From NCBI GenBank assembly GCA_038522735.1, contig JBCBJX010000045.1:1-23002 (forward strand): a stretch of 23,002 nt of DNA. Reading direction: 5' to 3'. The position numbers were made by a program, and so were the translations under genes. Positions 14,769-21,965 of the stretch are shown here, in pieces. This stretch comes from JBCBJX01 sp038522735. Lineage in GTDB: Bacteria; Pseudomonadota; Alphaproteobacteria; Caulobacterales; Parvularculaceae. The notes below the pieces were generated by a model that worked only from the letters and a program-made list of their open reading frames with translations, was not told the origin of the DNA and made no database searches. Position 1 is the first letter of the stretch. The number at the start of each line of letters is the position of its first letter.

Positions 14769-14800
14769 TTGACATAAAATGCGGTATCCTGAATTATTAT
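14769..14800 (+). promoter_or_regulatory. promoter of the 58-codon ORF
   Basis: A perfect -35 box TTGACA lies at 14769-14774. The best -10 candidates are AATTAT (14792-14797, 17-base spacing) and TATTAT (14795-14800, 20-base spacing). AAGGA follows at 14814-14818, seven bases or so ahead of the ATG at 14825. The stretch is AT-rich, unlike the flanking genes. Confidence 0.5.
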
Positions 14801-14824
14801 CGAAAATTATGAAAGGAAATCATT

Positions 14825-15001
14825 ATGACGAAGACGAATAAATCAAACTCTGTGAAACTCACCGACCACTTTCAGGTGGAGCGATTGGGGCTGGCGGCGG
14901 GCGCTGCGGCGCTCTTCGCCTCGACCGCCTATATGAACGTCTCAAGCTGGATCGCGCAGGCCGATACGACCGCGCAGGGCGTCGCCAACGGCTACTTTTG
15001 A
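14825..15001 (+). CDS. small membrane protein, possibly truncated
   Basis: This encodes 58 residues starting MTKTNKSNSVKLTDHFQVER, with a good ribosome site and a promoter upstream. One hydrophobic stretch, LGLAAGAAALFASTAYMNV, could span the membrane once. The frame ends NGYF then TGA at 14999-15001, inside the last codons of the carboxylase gene that converges on it (10-base overlap). I do not recognise a family. The abrupt end exactly where chromosomal sequence begins suggests that this may be the front of a longer membrane protein cut off at an element boundary. It is too short to be judged on codon use alone. Confidence 0.6.
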   Translation: MTKTNKSNSVKLTDHFQVERLGLAAGAAALFASTAYMNVSSWIAQADTTAQGVANGYF

Positions 15002-16533
15002 GTTCTTGCTACGCCATCAGCCCCCCGCTGCGCGAGCGCTGTGAACTCGCACAGCAGCGGCCTCGTTTCGCGGGGGTCGATGATGTCCTCGATCAGGAAC
15101 TGCTCGGCCGTGCGGAAGGGCGAGGTGAGGCGGGCGAGGCGCTCGTTGATCGCCTGAAGGGCCGCCTGCGGATCGTCGGCGGCTTCAAGCTCGGATTTGT
15201 AGGCGACCTCGACGCCGCCTGCCATCGGCAGAGAGCCCCAGTCGCCGGACGGCCAGGCGAAGCGGTACTGGAAGCGCGTGTGGTCGGACATGGCGGCGCC
15301 CGCGACGCCGTAGGCCTTGCGGACGATCACCGTCGCCCACGGAACGCTTGAGCGGTAGACGGCGTTCATCGCCTCGACGCCCCGGCGGATCGTCGCCGCC
15401 TTTTCCGCCTCAAGACCGATCATGAAGCCCGGATTGTCGACGAAGTGGACGACGGGCAGGCGGAAGAGCTCTGCGAGCTCCACGAAGCGCTTCTGCTTTT
15501 GCGCGCCGTCCGCCGTCGTCGAGCCGCCGAGGAAGGTCGGGTCGTTGGCGAGGACGGCGACCGGCCAGCCGTCGAGGCGGGCGAGGGCGGTGATGACGCC
15601 GCGGCCCCAGTGGCGGCCGATCTCGAACACCGATCCGCGGTCGCAGACGGCCTCGAGCGCGCGGCGCATGTTGTAGGCCTGGCGCGGATCGCGTGGGACG
15701 AGGCTGAGGAGGCTTTCCTCGCGCCGGCCCGCCGGGTCCGCCGCCGGCCGGCGCGTGTGCTCGGCGCCGGCGTAGGGCGGCAGGTAGGAGAGGAAACGCC
15801 GCGCCATGGCGAACGCCTCCGCCTCGCTCGCCGCTTCATCCTCGACGACGCCGTTGCGGGCGTGGATGTCGGCGCCGCCGAGAGCGTCGTTCTCCCGCTC
15901 GCCGTCCCCGATCGCCTGGGCGACCTTGGGGCCGGCGGTGAACACCTGGCCGATCTCGCGGACGATCACGGAATAATGGCTCGCGACGACCCGCGCGGCC
16001 CCGAGCCCGGCGCAGGGGCCGAGCGCGAGCGAGACGACCGGGACGCTCTCCAGATTGCGGACCACATGCTCCCAGCCCGGCACGAAGGGCACATAGGTGA
16101 AGCCCATGGCTTCGAGGGATTTCACCGAGCCGCCGCCGCCGGTGCCGTCGATCATCCGGATGAGGGGCATACGGAGTTCGTGCGCCATCTGCTCGGCGAG
16201 GACGAATTTCCGGTGGATCGCCGCGTCCGAGGCGCCGCCCCGGACCGTGAAGTCGTCGGCGCTCGCGACCACAGCCGCGCCGTCGATCAGCCCGCGTCCG
16301 AAGATGAAGTTGGAAGCCTGCAGGTCCTGAAGCGTCCCGTCCTCAGCATAGACGCCGCGGCCGGCTGTCTTGCCGATCTCGCGAAAGGAGTTCGGATCGA
16401 GGAGGGCGGCGATGCGCTCGCGCGCGGTCAGCTTGCCGCGGGACTTCTGGCGGGCGACTTTTTCCGCGCCGCCCATCTTGTCGGCGAAGGCCTCGCGCGC
16501 GGCGAGCTCCTCCAGCTCTTTCTCCCAGCTCAT
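14992..16533 (-). CDS. acyl-CoA carboxylase, carboxyltransferase (beta) subunit
   Basis: This encodes 513 residues, the normal size for PccB/MccB-type subunits, which move CO2 from carboxybiotin to an acyl-CoA. The N-terminal half has GKLTARERIAALLDPNSFRE and the acyl-CoA-binding MIDGTGGGGSVKS. The C-terminal half has GGSTTADGAQKQKRFVELAE, VDNPGFMIGLEAEKAATIRR and VIVRKAYGVAGAAM, so both crotonase-like domains are present. The pattern differs from classical propionyl-CoA carboxylase, so the substrate is open. The biotin carboxylase partner is not beside it: upstream lies ada, and downstream the accessory block begins. The last residues (GVARTQK) overlap the 58-codon ORF and may have been changed by an insertion. 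Confidence 0.88.
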   Translation of the reverse strand: MSWEKELEELAAREAFADKMGGAEKVARQKSRGKLTARERIAALLDPNSFREIGKTAGRGVYAEDGTLQDLQASNFIFGRGLIDGAAVVASADDFTVRGGASDAAIHRKFVLAEQMAHELRMPLIRMIDGTGGGGSVKSLEAMGFTYVPFVPGWEHVVRNLESVPVVSLALGPCAGLGAARVVASHYSVIVREIGQVFTAGPKVAQAIGDGERENDALGGADIHARNGVVEDEAASEAEAFAMARRFLSYLPPYAGAEHTRRPAADPAGRREESLLSLVPRDPRQAYNMRRALEAVCDRGSVFEIGRHWGRGVITALARLDGWPVAVLANDPTFLGGSTTADGAQKQKRFVELAELFRLPVVHFVDNPGFMIGLEAEKAATIRRGVEAMNAVYRSSVPWATVIVRKAYGVAGAAMSDHTRFQYRFAWPSGDWGSLPMAGGVEVAYKSELEAADDPQAALQAINERLARLTSPFRTAEQFLIEDIIDPRETRPLLCEFTALAQRGADGVARTQK

Positions 16534-16619
16534 GGCGCATCCCGTCCGTCGGCCCCGCTCCTTTGGAACCGCCGGGCAGGCGGAAAATCAACTGAAGAAC
16601 GCATCGCGCGCGTCGGGTC

Positions 16620-17705
16620 CTAGCCGCGCGCCTCTGCGCGCGCCCGCTCCTGATCGAGGAGCGCGCGCTTGCGGTCGAGGCCCCAGCGATAGCCGCCGAG
16701 GGAGCCGTCGCTTCGCAGCACGCGGTGGCAGGGAACAAGGATCGCCACCCGATTGCGCGCGCAGGCGGACGCCGCGGCGCGCACCGCCTTCGGGTTCCCC
16801 ACCTTCTCCGCAAGCTCCGTATAGCTCAGAACATCGCCTTCCGGGATGGTCATGAGGAACCGCCAGACCTTCATCTGGAAGGCGGTGCCGCGAAGATCGA
16901 GCGGGAGGTCCGGGCGCGGGCCGCCGCGTTTAAGATGCTCTGCAAGCGCTGCGGCCCACGCCTCCGACTGGTCGCTCGGGGGCGCCGGGGCGATCTCCGC
17001 GTTCGGGAACTCGGCGCGGAGACCCTCGATCAGCGGCGCGTCCTCGTCGGCGAACTGGACGAAGCAGATGCCGCGGTCGGTCGCCGCGATCATCAGCCGG
17101 CCGATCACCGTGTCCTGCAGGACATAGGAGACATGCTCGCCCCGCCCGCCTTCGCGATAGGCGCTCGGCGTCATGCCGATGGATTTTACGGCGGTTTCAT
17201 AGACCCGGCTCGTCGATCCGTACCCGGCCTCGAAGGCGGCGCCGGCGACGTCGTCGCCCGACTTCAGCGCCCTCTTGAACGCGCCGGCGCGCACGGCCTC
17301 CTGATAGGCCTTGGGCGAAACGCCGAAAGCGTCCTTGAAGGATTTCTGCAGCCGGCCGGCGGAAAGGCCGCCGATCTCCGCGAGGCGGTCGAGGGGGAGG
17401 CGCTCGTCGGCGTTGTCCTCAATGAAGCGGGCGACGGCGGCGATCTTCTCCGCCCGCGTCGCTTTATCGTCCGGCGCGCAGCGCTTGCAGGCGCGAAAGC
17501 CTGCGGCGCGGGCGGCTTCAGGGGTTTCATAAAACAGCACATTTTCCGGCTTCGGCGGACGGGCCGGGCAGGTCGGGCGGCAGTAGATCCCTGTCGTCAG
17601 GACGCCGATGATGAAACGGCCGTCGAAGGCGGCGTCGCGGGAAAGATACGCCGCCTCCATCGCCGCTTCGGAGAGGGGGGCGTCGGTTGAACGGGTCGCT
17701 TGCAT
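16620..17705 (-). CDS. ada: bifunctional Ada: transcription activator and DNA methyltransferase
   Basis: This encodes 361 residues from the ATG at 17703-17705, with GGAGG upstream; a longer frame to 17783 has no matching start signal. Ada removes methyl groups from phosphotriesters and O6-methylguanine and activates the adaptive response. The N-terminal zinc domain has Cys42 and Cys46 (IYCRPTCPARPP) and Cys73 and Cys76 (FRACKRC), with Cys42 as the likely methyl acceptor. An AraC-type HTH follows (about 85-185, GGLSAGRLQKSFKDAFGVSP). The C-terminal MGMT domain carries the acceptor Cys326 in VPCHRV. All parts are complete. It is 86 bases upstream of the carboxylase gene on the same strand. Confidence 0.93.
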   Translation of the reverse strand: MQATRSTDAPLSEAAMEAAYLSRDAAFDGRFIIGVLTTGIYCRPTCPARPPKPENVLFYETPEAARAAGFRACKRCAPDDKATRAEKIAAVARFIEDNADERLPLDRLAEIGGLSAGRLQKSFKDAFGVSPKAYQEAVRAGAFKRALKSGDDVAGAAFEAGYGSTSRVYETAVKSIGMTPSAYREGGRGEHVSYVLQDTVIGRLMIAATDRGICFVQFADEDAPLIEGLRAEFPNAEIAPAPPSDQSEAWAAALAEHLKRGGPRPDLPLDLRGTAFQMKVWRFLMTIPEGDVLSYTELAEKVGNPKAVRAAASACARNRVAILVPCHRVLRSDGSLGGYRWGLDRKRALLDQERARAEARG

Positions 17706-17748
17706 GGCGGGACTGTCCTCCGTTTGGAGGTGAAGTCCTAGCCCGCCT

Positions 17749-18936
17749 TCAGGCCCCGACGCGCTCCGCTTCCGGCCGCGCAACGAGAAAGACCGCGAGA
17801 AGGCCGAGGCCGGCGGCGAAGGGGACGGTCGGAAAAAGCTGCACCGGCGTCACGATGAAAATGAGCGGCGGGCAGAACCAGAGGACCGCGAGGGCGGCCT
17901 GGCCCCAGAGCGGGAGCGCCGGGCCGCGCGCGGCGAGGAGGGCGATCCCGATCGCGGCGAGCCCCATATCGTAGTGCCAGACATATGGGCTTGCGAGGAA
18001 CGTCCCGATGAGGACGACCGCGATCGCCGTCGCCCGGTCGAAGCGGCGGGCGGCGACCCATGTCGCCCACGCCATGCCGGCGAGGGCGGCGAGCTGGATG
18101 GCGTTCGCGAGGACCAGCGGCGCGCCCCATTTCACCAGATGGATCTTCACCGCGACCATCATCGGGTGCGGCTTGCCCATATGCTCGAAATGCATGCCGC
18201 CGAGGGTCGCGAAGAAGGCGCGCCACGCCTCAAGGCCGTAAAGCGCGATCGAGGCGAGGTGGAGGGCGATGGTGAAGAGAACCGTCCACCCGACCGTCCG
18301 CCACTCGCCGCGCGCGGCTAGGAAGACGGGGATGAGGAGCCCGTATTGCGGTTTCGAGGTGAGGAGGGCGATGCAGAGCCCCGCAAGGATCGGCCGCGTT
18401 CTGGAGAACGCGAGGCCAGCCGTCATCAGCCCGGCGAAGAGCGCCGCCGCCTGCCCCATGAAGAGGACGACATAGAGCCCCGGCGCCAGCGCCAGCGCCG
18501 CGAGCCAGAGGCCCCGCAGGCCAAGCGCCCGTCCGCCGCCGACGATCGCGGCGAGGGCGCAGAGATAAAAGAACGCCTTGCCCGGGCCGTAGGGGAGCCA
18601 TGCGAGGGGCGAAAACATAATGGTGCCCGCCGGCGTGAAGAGCCAGGCGAGGGCCTGATAGGCGGGCAGCCGGTCCCGGAAGGCGGCGGGGTCGTAGATC
18701 TCGTGGAGCCGCCCCGCGACGCTCTCCTTCGCTGCGAGCCAGAAGGCGACATAGTCTTCGAGGTGCGCGATCGTCGGATCGACGGGGAAGAAGAAGACGT
18801 GATGGGCCGTCATCCCATAAAGGATGAGCATGACGAGGCTCGCCGCGAGGGCGCGCGTCAGCACGGGGTTCGCCGTCTCCGGCAGGGCGCGGTCGAGGAG
18901 GACGTGCGGCGGCGGCAGGGCGGCGGCGTCGGACAT
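17749..18936 (-). CDS. GT87/DUF2029-type multi-span membrane protein
   Basis: This encodes 395 residues from ATG 18934-18936; the frame continues 15 codons upstream only to a TTG, and no ribosome site is obvious. About ten hydrophobic segments are visible, e.g. AASLVMLILYGMTAHHVFFF, LWLAALALAPGLYVVLFMGQ and AIAVVLIGTFLASP. An early acidic motif (HLEDYVAFW), then KPQYGLLIPVFLAARGEW and SPYVWHYD, match the GT87/DUF2029 group of polyprenyl-phosphate-dependent mannosyltransferase-like proteins. The sugar and acceptor are unknown. It precedes ada by 43 bases on the same strand and is divergent from nuoA. Confidence 0.8.
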   Translation of the reverse strand: MSDAAALPPPHVLLDRALPETANPVLTRALAASLVMLILYGMTAHHVFFFPVDPTIAHLEDYVAFWLAAKESVAGRLHEIYDPAAFRDRLPAYQALAWLFTPAGTIMFSPLAWLPYGPGKAFFYLCALAAIVGGGRALGLRGLWLAALALAPGLYVVLFMGQAAALFAGLMTAGLAFSRTRPILAGLCIALLTSKPQYGLLIPVFLAARGEWRTVGWTVLFTIALHLASIALYGLEAWRAFFATLGGMHFEHMGKPHPMMVAVKIHLVKWGAPLVLANAIQLAALAGMAWATWVAARRFDRATAIAVVLIGTFLASPYVWHYDMGLAAIGIALLAARGPALPLWGQAALAVLWFCPPLIFIVTPVQLFPTVPFAAGLGLLAVFLVARPEAERVGA

Positions 18937-18984
18937 GAGATTGTCGTAGTCGCGCGTGGTTAAGGGACCCCTCCCAACCAATCT

Positions 18985-19120
18985 CCGTCATCCCGGACGC
19001 CGAAGACGTCCAAGCCGGTAGGCTTGGAAGCGGCTTCGCGCGATCCGGGACCCAGGGCGGCGGCGACTGGCGCTCTCCGCTCTGGGTCCCGGGTCTCGCT
19101 TCGCTCGCCCGGGATGACGG
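18985..19120. repeat. REP-like nested palindrome ahead of nuoA
   Basis: CCGTCATCCCGG (18985-18996) is the exact inverse of CCGGGATGACGG (19109-19120). Inside, CCGGGACCCAG (19045-19055) pairs perfectly with CTGGGTCCCGG (19082-19092), and CCAAGCC/GGCTTGG (19010-19027) forms a third hairpin. This nested form, with GTCATCCCGG ends and a GGGACCCAG core, resembles a dispersed intergenic repeat common in alphaproteobacterial genomes. It fills most of the gap between the GT87-like gene and nuoA; in the remaining bases I cannot identify a clear nuo promoter. Confidence 0.75.
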
Positions 19121-19295
19121 AAGAGGGCGATGACCGCAGTTTTCGTTGCGCTGCGGCGCGGCGCTTTCTAGGGTCCGCGCGAAGCGGCCGGGGGCGGCCG
19201 GCCTGCGACACCGCGCGGGTTGGGCGCGGCCTCCGACGCTTGTATCCCCTTGATCCGCGGCCACGTTTGGTGCGCGGCGCAAAGCGAGGCGCGTG

Positions 19296-19685
19296 ATGCC
19301 CGGAACGGAATTCCTGCTCGATTATCTGCCGATCGTCGTCTTCCTCGGCATCTCGGCCGTGCTCGGTATCGCTTTCATGGTCGCGCCGGCGATCCTCGCG
19401 CCGTCCGACCCCGACAGCGAGAAAGTCTCGACTTACGAATGCGGGTTCGAGGCCTTTGACGACAGCCGCATGAAGTTCGACGTCCAGTTCTATCTGGTGG
19501 CGATCCTCTTCATCATCTTCGACCTTGAAGTCGCGTTCCTGTTCCCGTGGGCGGTGACCCTGTTCGCGCCGGAGGCGCCGCGGGTCTTTTCCGTCGTCTC
19601 GTTCTGGTCGATGTTCGTTTTCCTCCTGGTGCTGACGGTCGGCTTCATCTACGAATGGAAGAAAGGCGCTCTGGAATGGCGATGA
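19296..19685 (+). CDS. nuoA: NADH-quinone oxidoreductase subunit A
   Basis: This encodes 129 residues from ATG 19296, with GAGG six bases upstream; a GTG one codon earlier is the alternative. NuoA is a small membrane subunit of respiratory complex I, at the junction of the membrane and peripheral arms. Three spans are visible: IVVFLGISAVLGIAFMVA, the YLVAILFIIFDLEVAFLFPW region, and FWSMFVFLLVLTVGFIY. The conserved loop STYECGFEAFDD (Cys49) and the acidic FDLEVAF motif in the second span are present. It is the first gene of the operon and its stop overlaps the nuoB start (ATGA). Confidence 0.95.
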   Translation: MPGTEFLLDYLPIVVFLGISAVLGIAFMVAPAILAPSDPDSEKVSTYECGFEAFDDSRMKFDVQFYLVAILFIIFDLEVAFLFPWAVTLFAPEAPRVFSVVSFWSMFVFLLVLTVGFIYEWKKGALEWR

Positions 19686-20254
19686 GCGACGCTCCCTCTT
19701 CACCGGTCTCCTACGGCGCGGCGGCCCGCGCCGGCGTCGAAGGCTACAGCCCGACGGCGAAGGACCCGTTTTATTCCGAGCTTTCCGACCAGCTGGCGGA
19801 CCGCGGTTTCTTCACCGCCCCGGCGGACGCGGTCATCAACTGGGCGCGCACCGGTTCGCTCATGTGGATGACGTTCGGGCTCGCCTGCTGCGCGGTTGAG
19901 ATGATGCAGACGGCGATGCCGCGCTATGATGTGGAGCGCTTCGGCTTCGCGCCGCGCGCCTCTCCGCGCCAGTCCGACGTGATGATCGTCGCGGGGACGC
20001 TCACGAACAAAATGGCCCCGGCGCTCCGCAAGGTCTACGACCAGATGCCGGAGCCGCGCTACGTCATCTCCATGGGCTCGTGCGCCAATGGCGGCGGCTA
20101 TTATCACTACAGCTACTCCGTCGTGCGCGGCTGCGACCGCATCGTACCGGTGGACATTTATGTTCCCGGATGCCCGCCGACGGCGGAGGCGCTCGTCTAC
20201 GGCATCCTGCAGCTGCAGAAGAAAATCCGCCGTGAAGGGACGATTAGGCGGTAG
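19682..20254 (+). CDS. nuoB: NADH-quinone oxidoreductase subunit B
   Basis: This encodes 190 residues from ATG 19682, which overlaps the nuoA stop; ATG 19676 is two codons earlier and possible. NuoB holds the terminal iron-sulfur cluster N2, which passes electrons to quinone. All four cluster ligands are present: Cys69 and Cys70 (GLACCAVEMM), Cys134 (GSCANGGGYY) and Cys164 (VPGCPPTAE). The C-terminus LQLQKKIRREGTIRR is typical and complete. In most alphaproteobacteria nuoC would follow at once. Here the next gene is an unrelated AT-rich insert 38 bases on. Confidence 0.96.
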   Translation: MSDAPSSPVSYGAAARAGVEGYSPTAKDPFYSELSDQLADRGFFTAPADAVINWARTGSLMWMTFGLACCAVEMMQTAMPRYDVERFGFAPRASPRQSDVMIVAGTLTNKMAPALRKVYDQMPEPRYVISMGSCANGGGYYHYSYSVVRGCDRIVPVDIYVPGCPPTAEALVYGILQLQKKIRREGTIRR

Positions 20255-20292
20255 CAGCCAGAACGCCCGTACTTTATTATTGAGGTGGTTAC

Positions 20293-20808
20293 ATGTCTTG
20301 GTCAGATAAAGACAAGTTTTGGTTTGAAACGATCAGACAATTTATCTTCATTGTCTTACTTGGATTCATGGGGTCATTAATTATTCAAGACAAAGTCGAC
20401 GATAGGGAAGACAATAGGGCTCGCCTTGAAAAAAATTTCATTGTATCGGCTGAATACGTTGAATTCGTGGCAGATTGTTCTATAAGGGCGGAATCAGTAC
20501 TCGATGCGCGCGGCAAGGCGGATCAGGATAAATATTTCAAATCTAACATAAGATTCCAGGAATGCTTGATTGGATTATTTAAAAGCGATTTCATATTGTC
20601 CGCATACTTGGGAGGTGGTGCCAAAAAAGAGATGAAAAATATCAAATCAATAATTTCTCGAATTAATGAGAAAGTTACAGGCGAATTAGGAACCACTGAG
20701 AATACCTTGCAAAATCTTACGTCTGTAAAATCTGAAATCACCAATCTGAAGAAAGACCTTAATGAGGAAGTGGTTTCATTTGTAAAGATAGTATCTAAAG
20801 AAGGGTAA
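20293..20808 (+). CDS. AT-rich single-span membrane protein inserted in the nuo operon
   Basis: This encodes 171 residues, with GAGGTGG five bases ahead of the ATG. I do not recognise a family. A membrane span lies at about residues 16-31 (QFIFIVLLGFMGSLII), with the charged N-terminus in front. The rest is a mostly helical, lysine-rich domain (KEMKNIKSIISRINEKVT, EITNLKKDLNEEVVSF) that could form a coiled coil. Base composition is strikingly AT-rich compared with nuoB and nuoC, and codons such as AAA, ATT and TTA are frequent, so it was probably acquired. It lies in operon orientation between nuoB and nuoC and would be co-transcribed. A TTATTGA repeat flanks it (20277-20283 and 20855-20861). 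Confidence 0.8.
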   Translation: MSWSDKDKFWFETIRQFIFIVLLGFMGSLIIQDKVDDREDNRARLEKNFIVSAEYVEFVADCSIRAESVLDARGKADQDKYFKSNIRFQECLIGLFKSDFILSAYLGGGAKKEMKNIKSIISRINEKVTGELGTTENTLQNLTSVKSEITNLKKDLNEEVVSFVKIVSKEG

Positions 20809-20872
20809 TCCCCGAGTTATTTTTGGTTTATGTAATTGAATTCGGGTAGGCGTGTTATTGATGGCTGGGCGG

Positions 20873-21472
20873 ATGTCTGACGAACTGAAAGAACTCGGCG
20901 AGGATCTCGCTGCGAAGATGGACCAGGACGTGAAGGCCTGGCGCGTGGAGCACGGGGAACTGACCCTCGACGTGCGCGCCGACCGTATCGTCCCGATCCT
21001 GAAACACCTGCGGGACGACCCCCAGGCGCGGTTCCTCGTGCTGATCGACATCGCCGGCGTTGATTACCCGGAGCGCACGAAACGCTTCGACATCGTCTAC
21101 CATCTCCTCTCCATGCACAACAACGTCCGCATCCGCCTGAAAACGCAGGTCGGCGAGGACGAGACCATGGAGAGCGTGCGCGAGGTGTTCCCGAACGCCG
21201 ACTGGTATGAGCGGGAGATTTTCGACATGTACGGCGTCCCCTTCGCCGGCCTGCCGGACATGCGCCGCCTGCTGACGGACTATGGGTTCGAGGGTCACCC
21301 GCTGCGCAAGGACTTCCCGCTCACCGGCCACACGCAGGTGAAGTATGACGACGAGCTGAAAAAGGTCGTCTACGAACCGGTCAGCCTCGTGCAGGAATAC
21401 CGCGGTTTCGACTACGAGAGCCCGTGGGAAGGCGCGCAATATGCGCTGCCGGGGGATGAGAAGGCGAGCTGA
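20873..21472 (+). CDS. nuoC: NADH-quinone oxidoreductase subunit C
   Basis: This encodes 199 residues from ATG 20873 (MSDELKELGEDLAAKMDQDV), the form usual for the family. ATG 20861 and GTG 20852 are in frame and possible. NuoC is a structural subunit of the peripheral arm of complex I, docking against NuoB and NuoD. The signature stretches are ADWYEREIFDMYGVPF, LPDMRRLLTDYGFEGHPLRK and DFPLTGHTQV, followed by FDYESPWEG near the end. The length agrees with a stand-alone NuoC rather than a NuoCD fusion. It is flanked on both sides by unrelated genes instead of nuoB and nuoD. Confidence 0.94.
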   Translation: MSDELKELGEDLAAKMDQDVKAWRVEHGELTLDVRADRIVPILKHLRDDPQARFLVLIDIAGVDYPERTKRFDIVYHLLSMHNNVRIRLKTQVGEDETMESVREVFPNADWYEREIFDMYGVPFAGLPDMRRLLTDYGFEGHPLRKDFPLTGHTQVKYDDELKKVVYEPVSLVQEYRGFDYESPWEGAQYALPGDEKAS

Positions 21473-21480
21473 CGCTTTCT

Positions 21481-21951
21481 GGTGAGTAGTGAATAGTTGG
21501 TTGTGAATAGAGGCGTGCGCTGAGGAATGCGTTTTGAGCGGAGAGATCAATTCCTATCGCGACCTCAAGGTCTGGCGCGAGGGGATGGCGCTCGCCGAGG
21601 CGTGCTATTTTGCGACGCGGTCCTTTCCGCGCGAGGAATTGTTCGGGCTCACCTCGCAGATCCGTCGTTCGGTCGCCGCGATACCGGCGAATATCGCCGA
21701 GGGGCAGGGAAGGGAGACGTCCGGCGCGTTCGTCCAGTTTCTCCGCGTCTCGCAGGGCTCTCTGAAGGAGCTGGAGACCCATCTTCTTCTCGCCGGCCGC
21801 GTCGGACTGATGGACGACGCGGCGCTGAACCCGCTCCTCGATCGGTGCGACGAGCTGGGTCGCATGCTCCGCGCGCTCATCCGCTCAATTCAGGGGCGAT
21901 CCGCATGACGCAGCGCACCTGCTACTCACTATTCACCATTCACCACTCACC
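21481..21951 (+). mobile_element. inverted-repeat-bounded module carrying a four-helix-bundle gene
   Basis: The segment begins GGTGAGTAGTGAATAG (21481-21496) and ends with CACTCACC (21944-21951). The first 30 bases (21481-21510) and the reverse complement of the last 30 (21922-21951) agree at 23 of 30 positions. Both ends are built from short TGAATAG/TGAGTAG-like units. Between them is a single gene. The arrangement looks like a compact repeat-bounded cassette lying in the nuoC-nuoD gap. No transposase is present and I see no clean target duplication, so the mode of movement is unknown. Confidence 0.6.
21534..21908 (+). CDS. four-helix-bundle protein (S23/IVP-like)
   Basis: This encodes 124 residues from TTG 21534, with GAGGA about eight bases upstream; an ATG at 21527 is in another frame. 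The sequence INSYRDLKVWREGMALAEAC, then LTSQIRRSVAAIPANIAEGQ, FVQFLRVSQGSLKELETHLL and a final helix match the four-helix-bundle family first known from intervening sequences in 23S rRNA genes. The Avd proteins of diversity-generating retroelements share this fold. The family's function is not established; basic surfaces suggest nucleic-acid binding. No reverse transcriptase or variable repeat is nearby. It lies between the inverted repeats and in the direction of the nuo operon. Confidence 0.88.
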   Translation: MSGEINSYRDLKVWREGMALAEACYFATRSFPREELFGLTSQIRRSVAAIPANIAEGQGRETSGAFVQFLRVSQGSLKELETHLLLAGRVGLMDDAALNPLLDRCDELGRMLRALIRSIQGRSA

Positions 21952-21965
21952 GGATGCTTCACGCC

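Noticed and set aside
15445..16623. Long open frame on the plus strand opposite the carboxylase gene
   Set aside because: It mirrors the codon pattern of the GC-rich gene on the minus strand, and its product is low-complexity Arg/Ala/Glu without any family pattern.
16725..17690. Open frame of 321 codons on the plus strand opposite ada
   Set aside because: It is antisense to a complete, well-recognised gene and is a by-product of high GC.
18230..19703. Two long minus-strand frames across the nuoA upstream region
   Set aside because: They run through the palindromic repeat and opposite nuoA; their products are low-complexity and do not resemble proteins.
21534..21908. Diversity-generating retroelement, suggested by the Avd-like fold
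   Set aside because: No reverse transcriptase, template repeat or variable repeat is visible near the four-helix-bundle gene.
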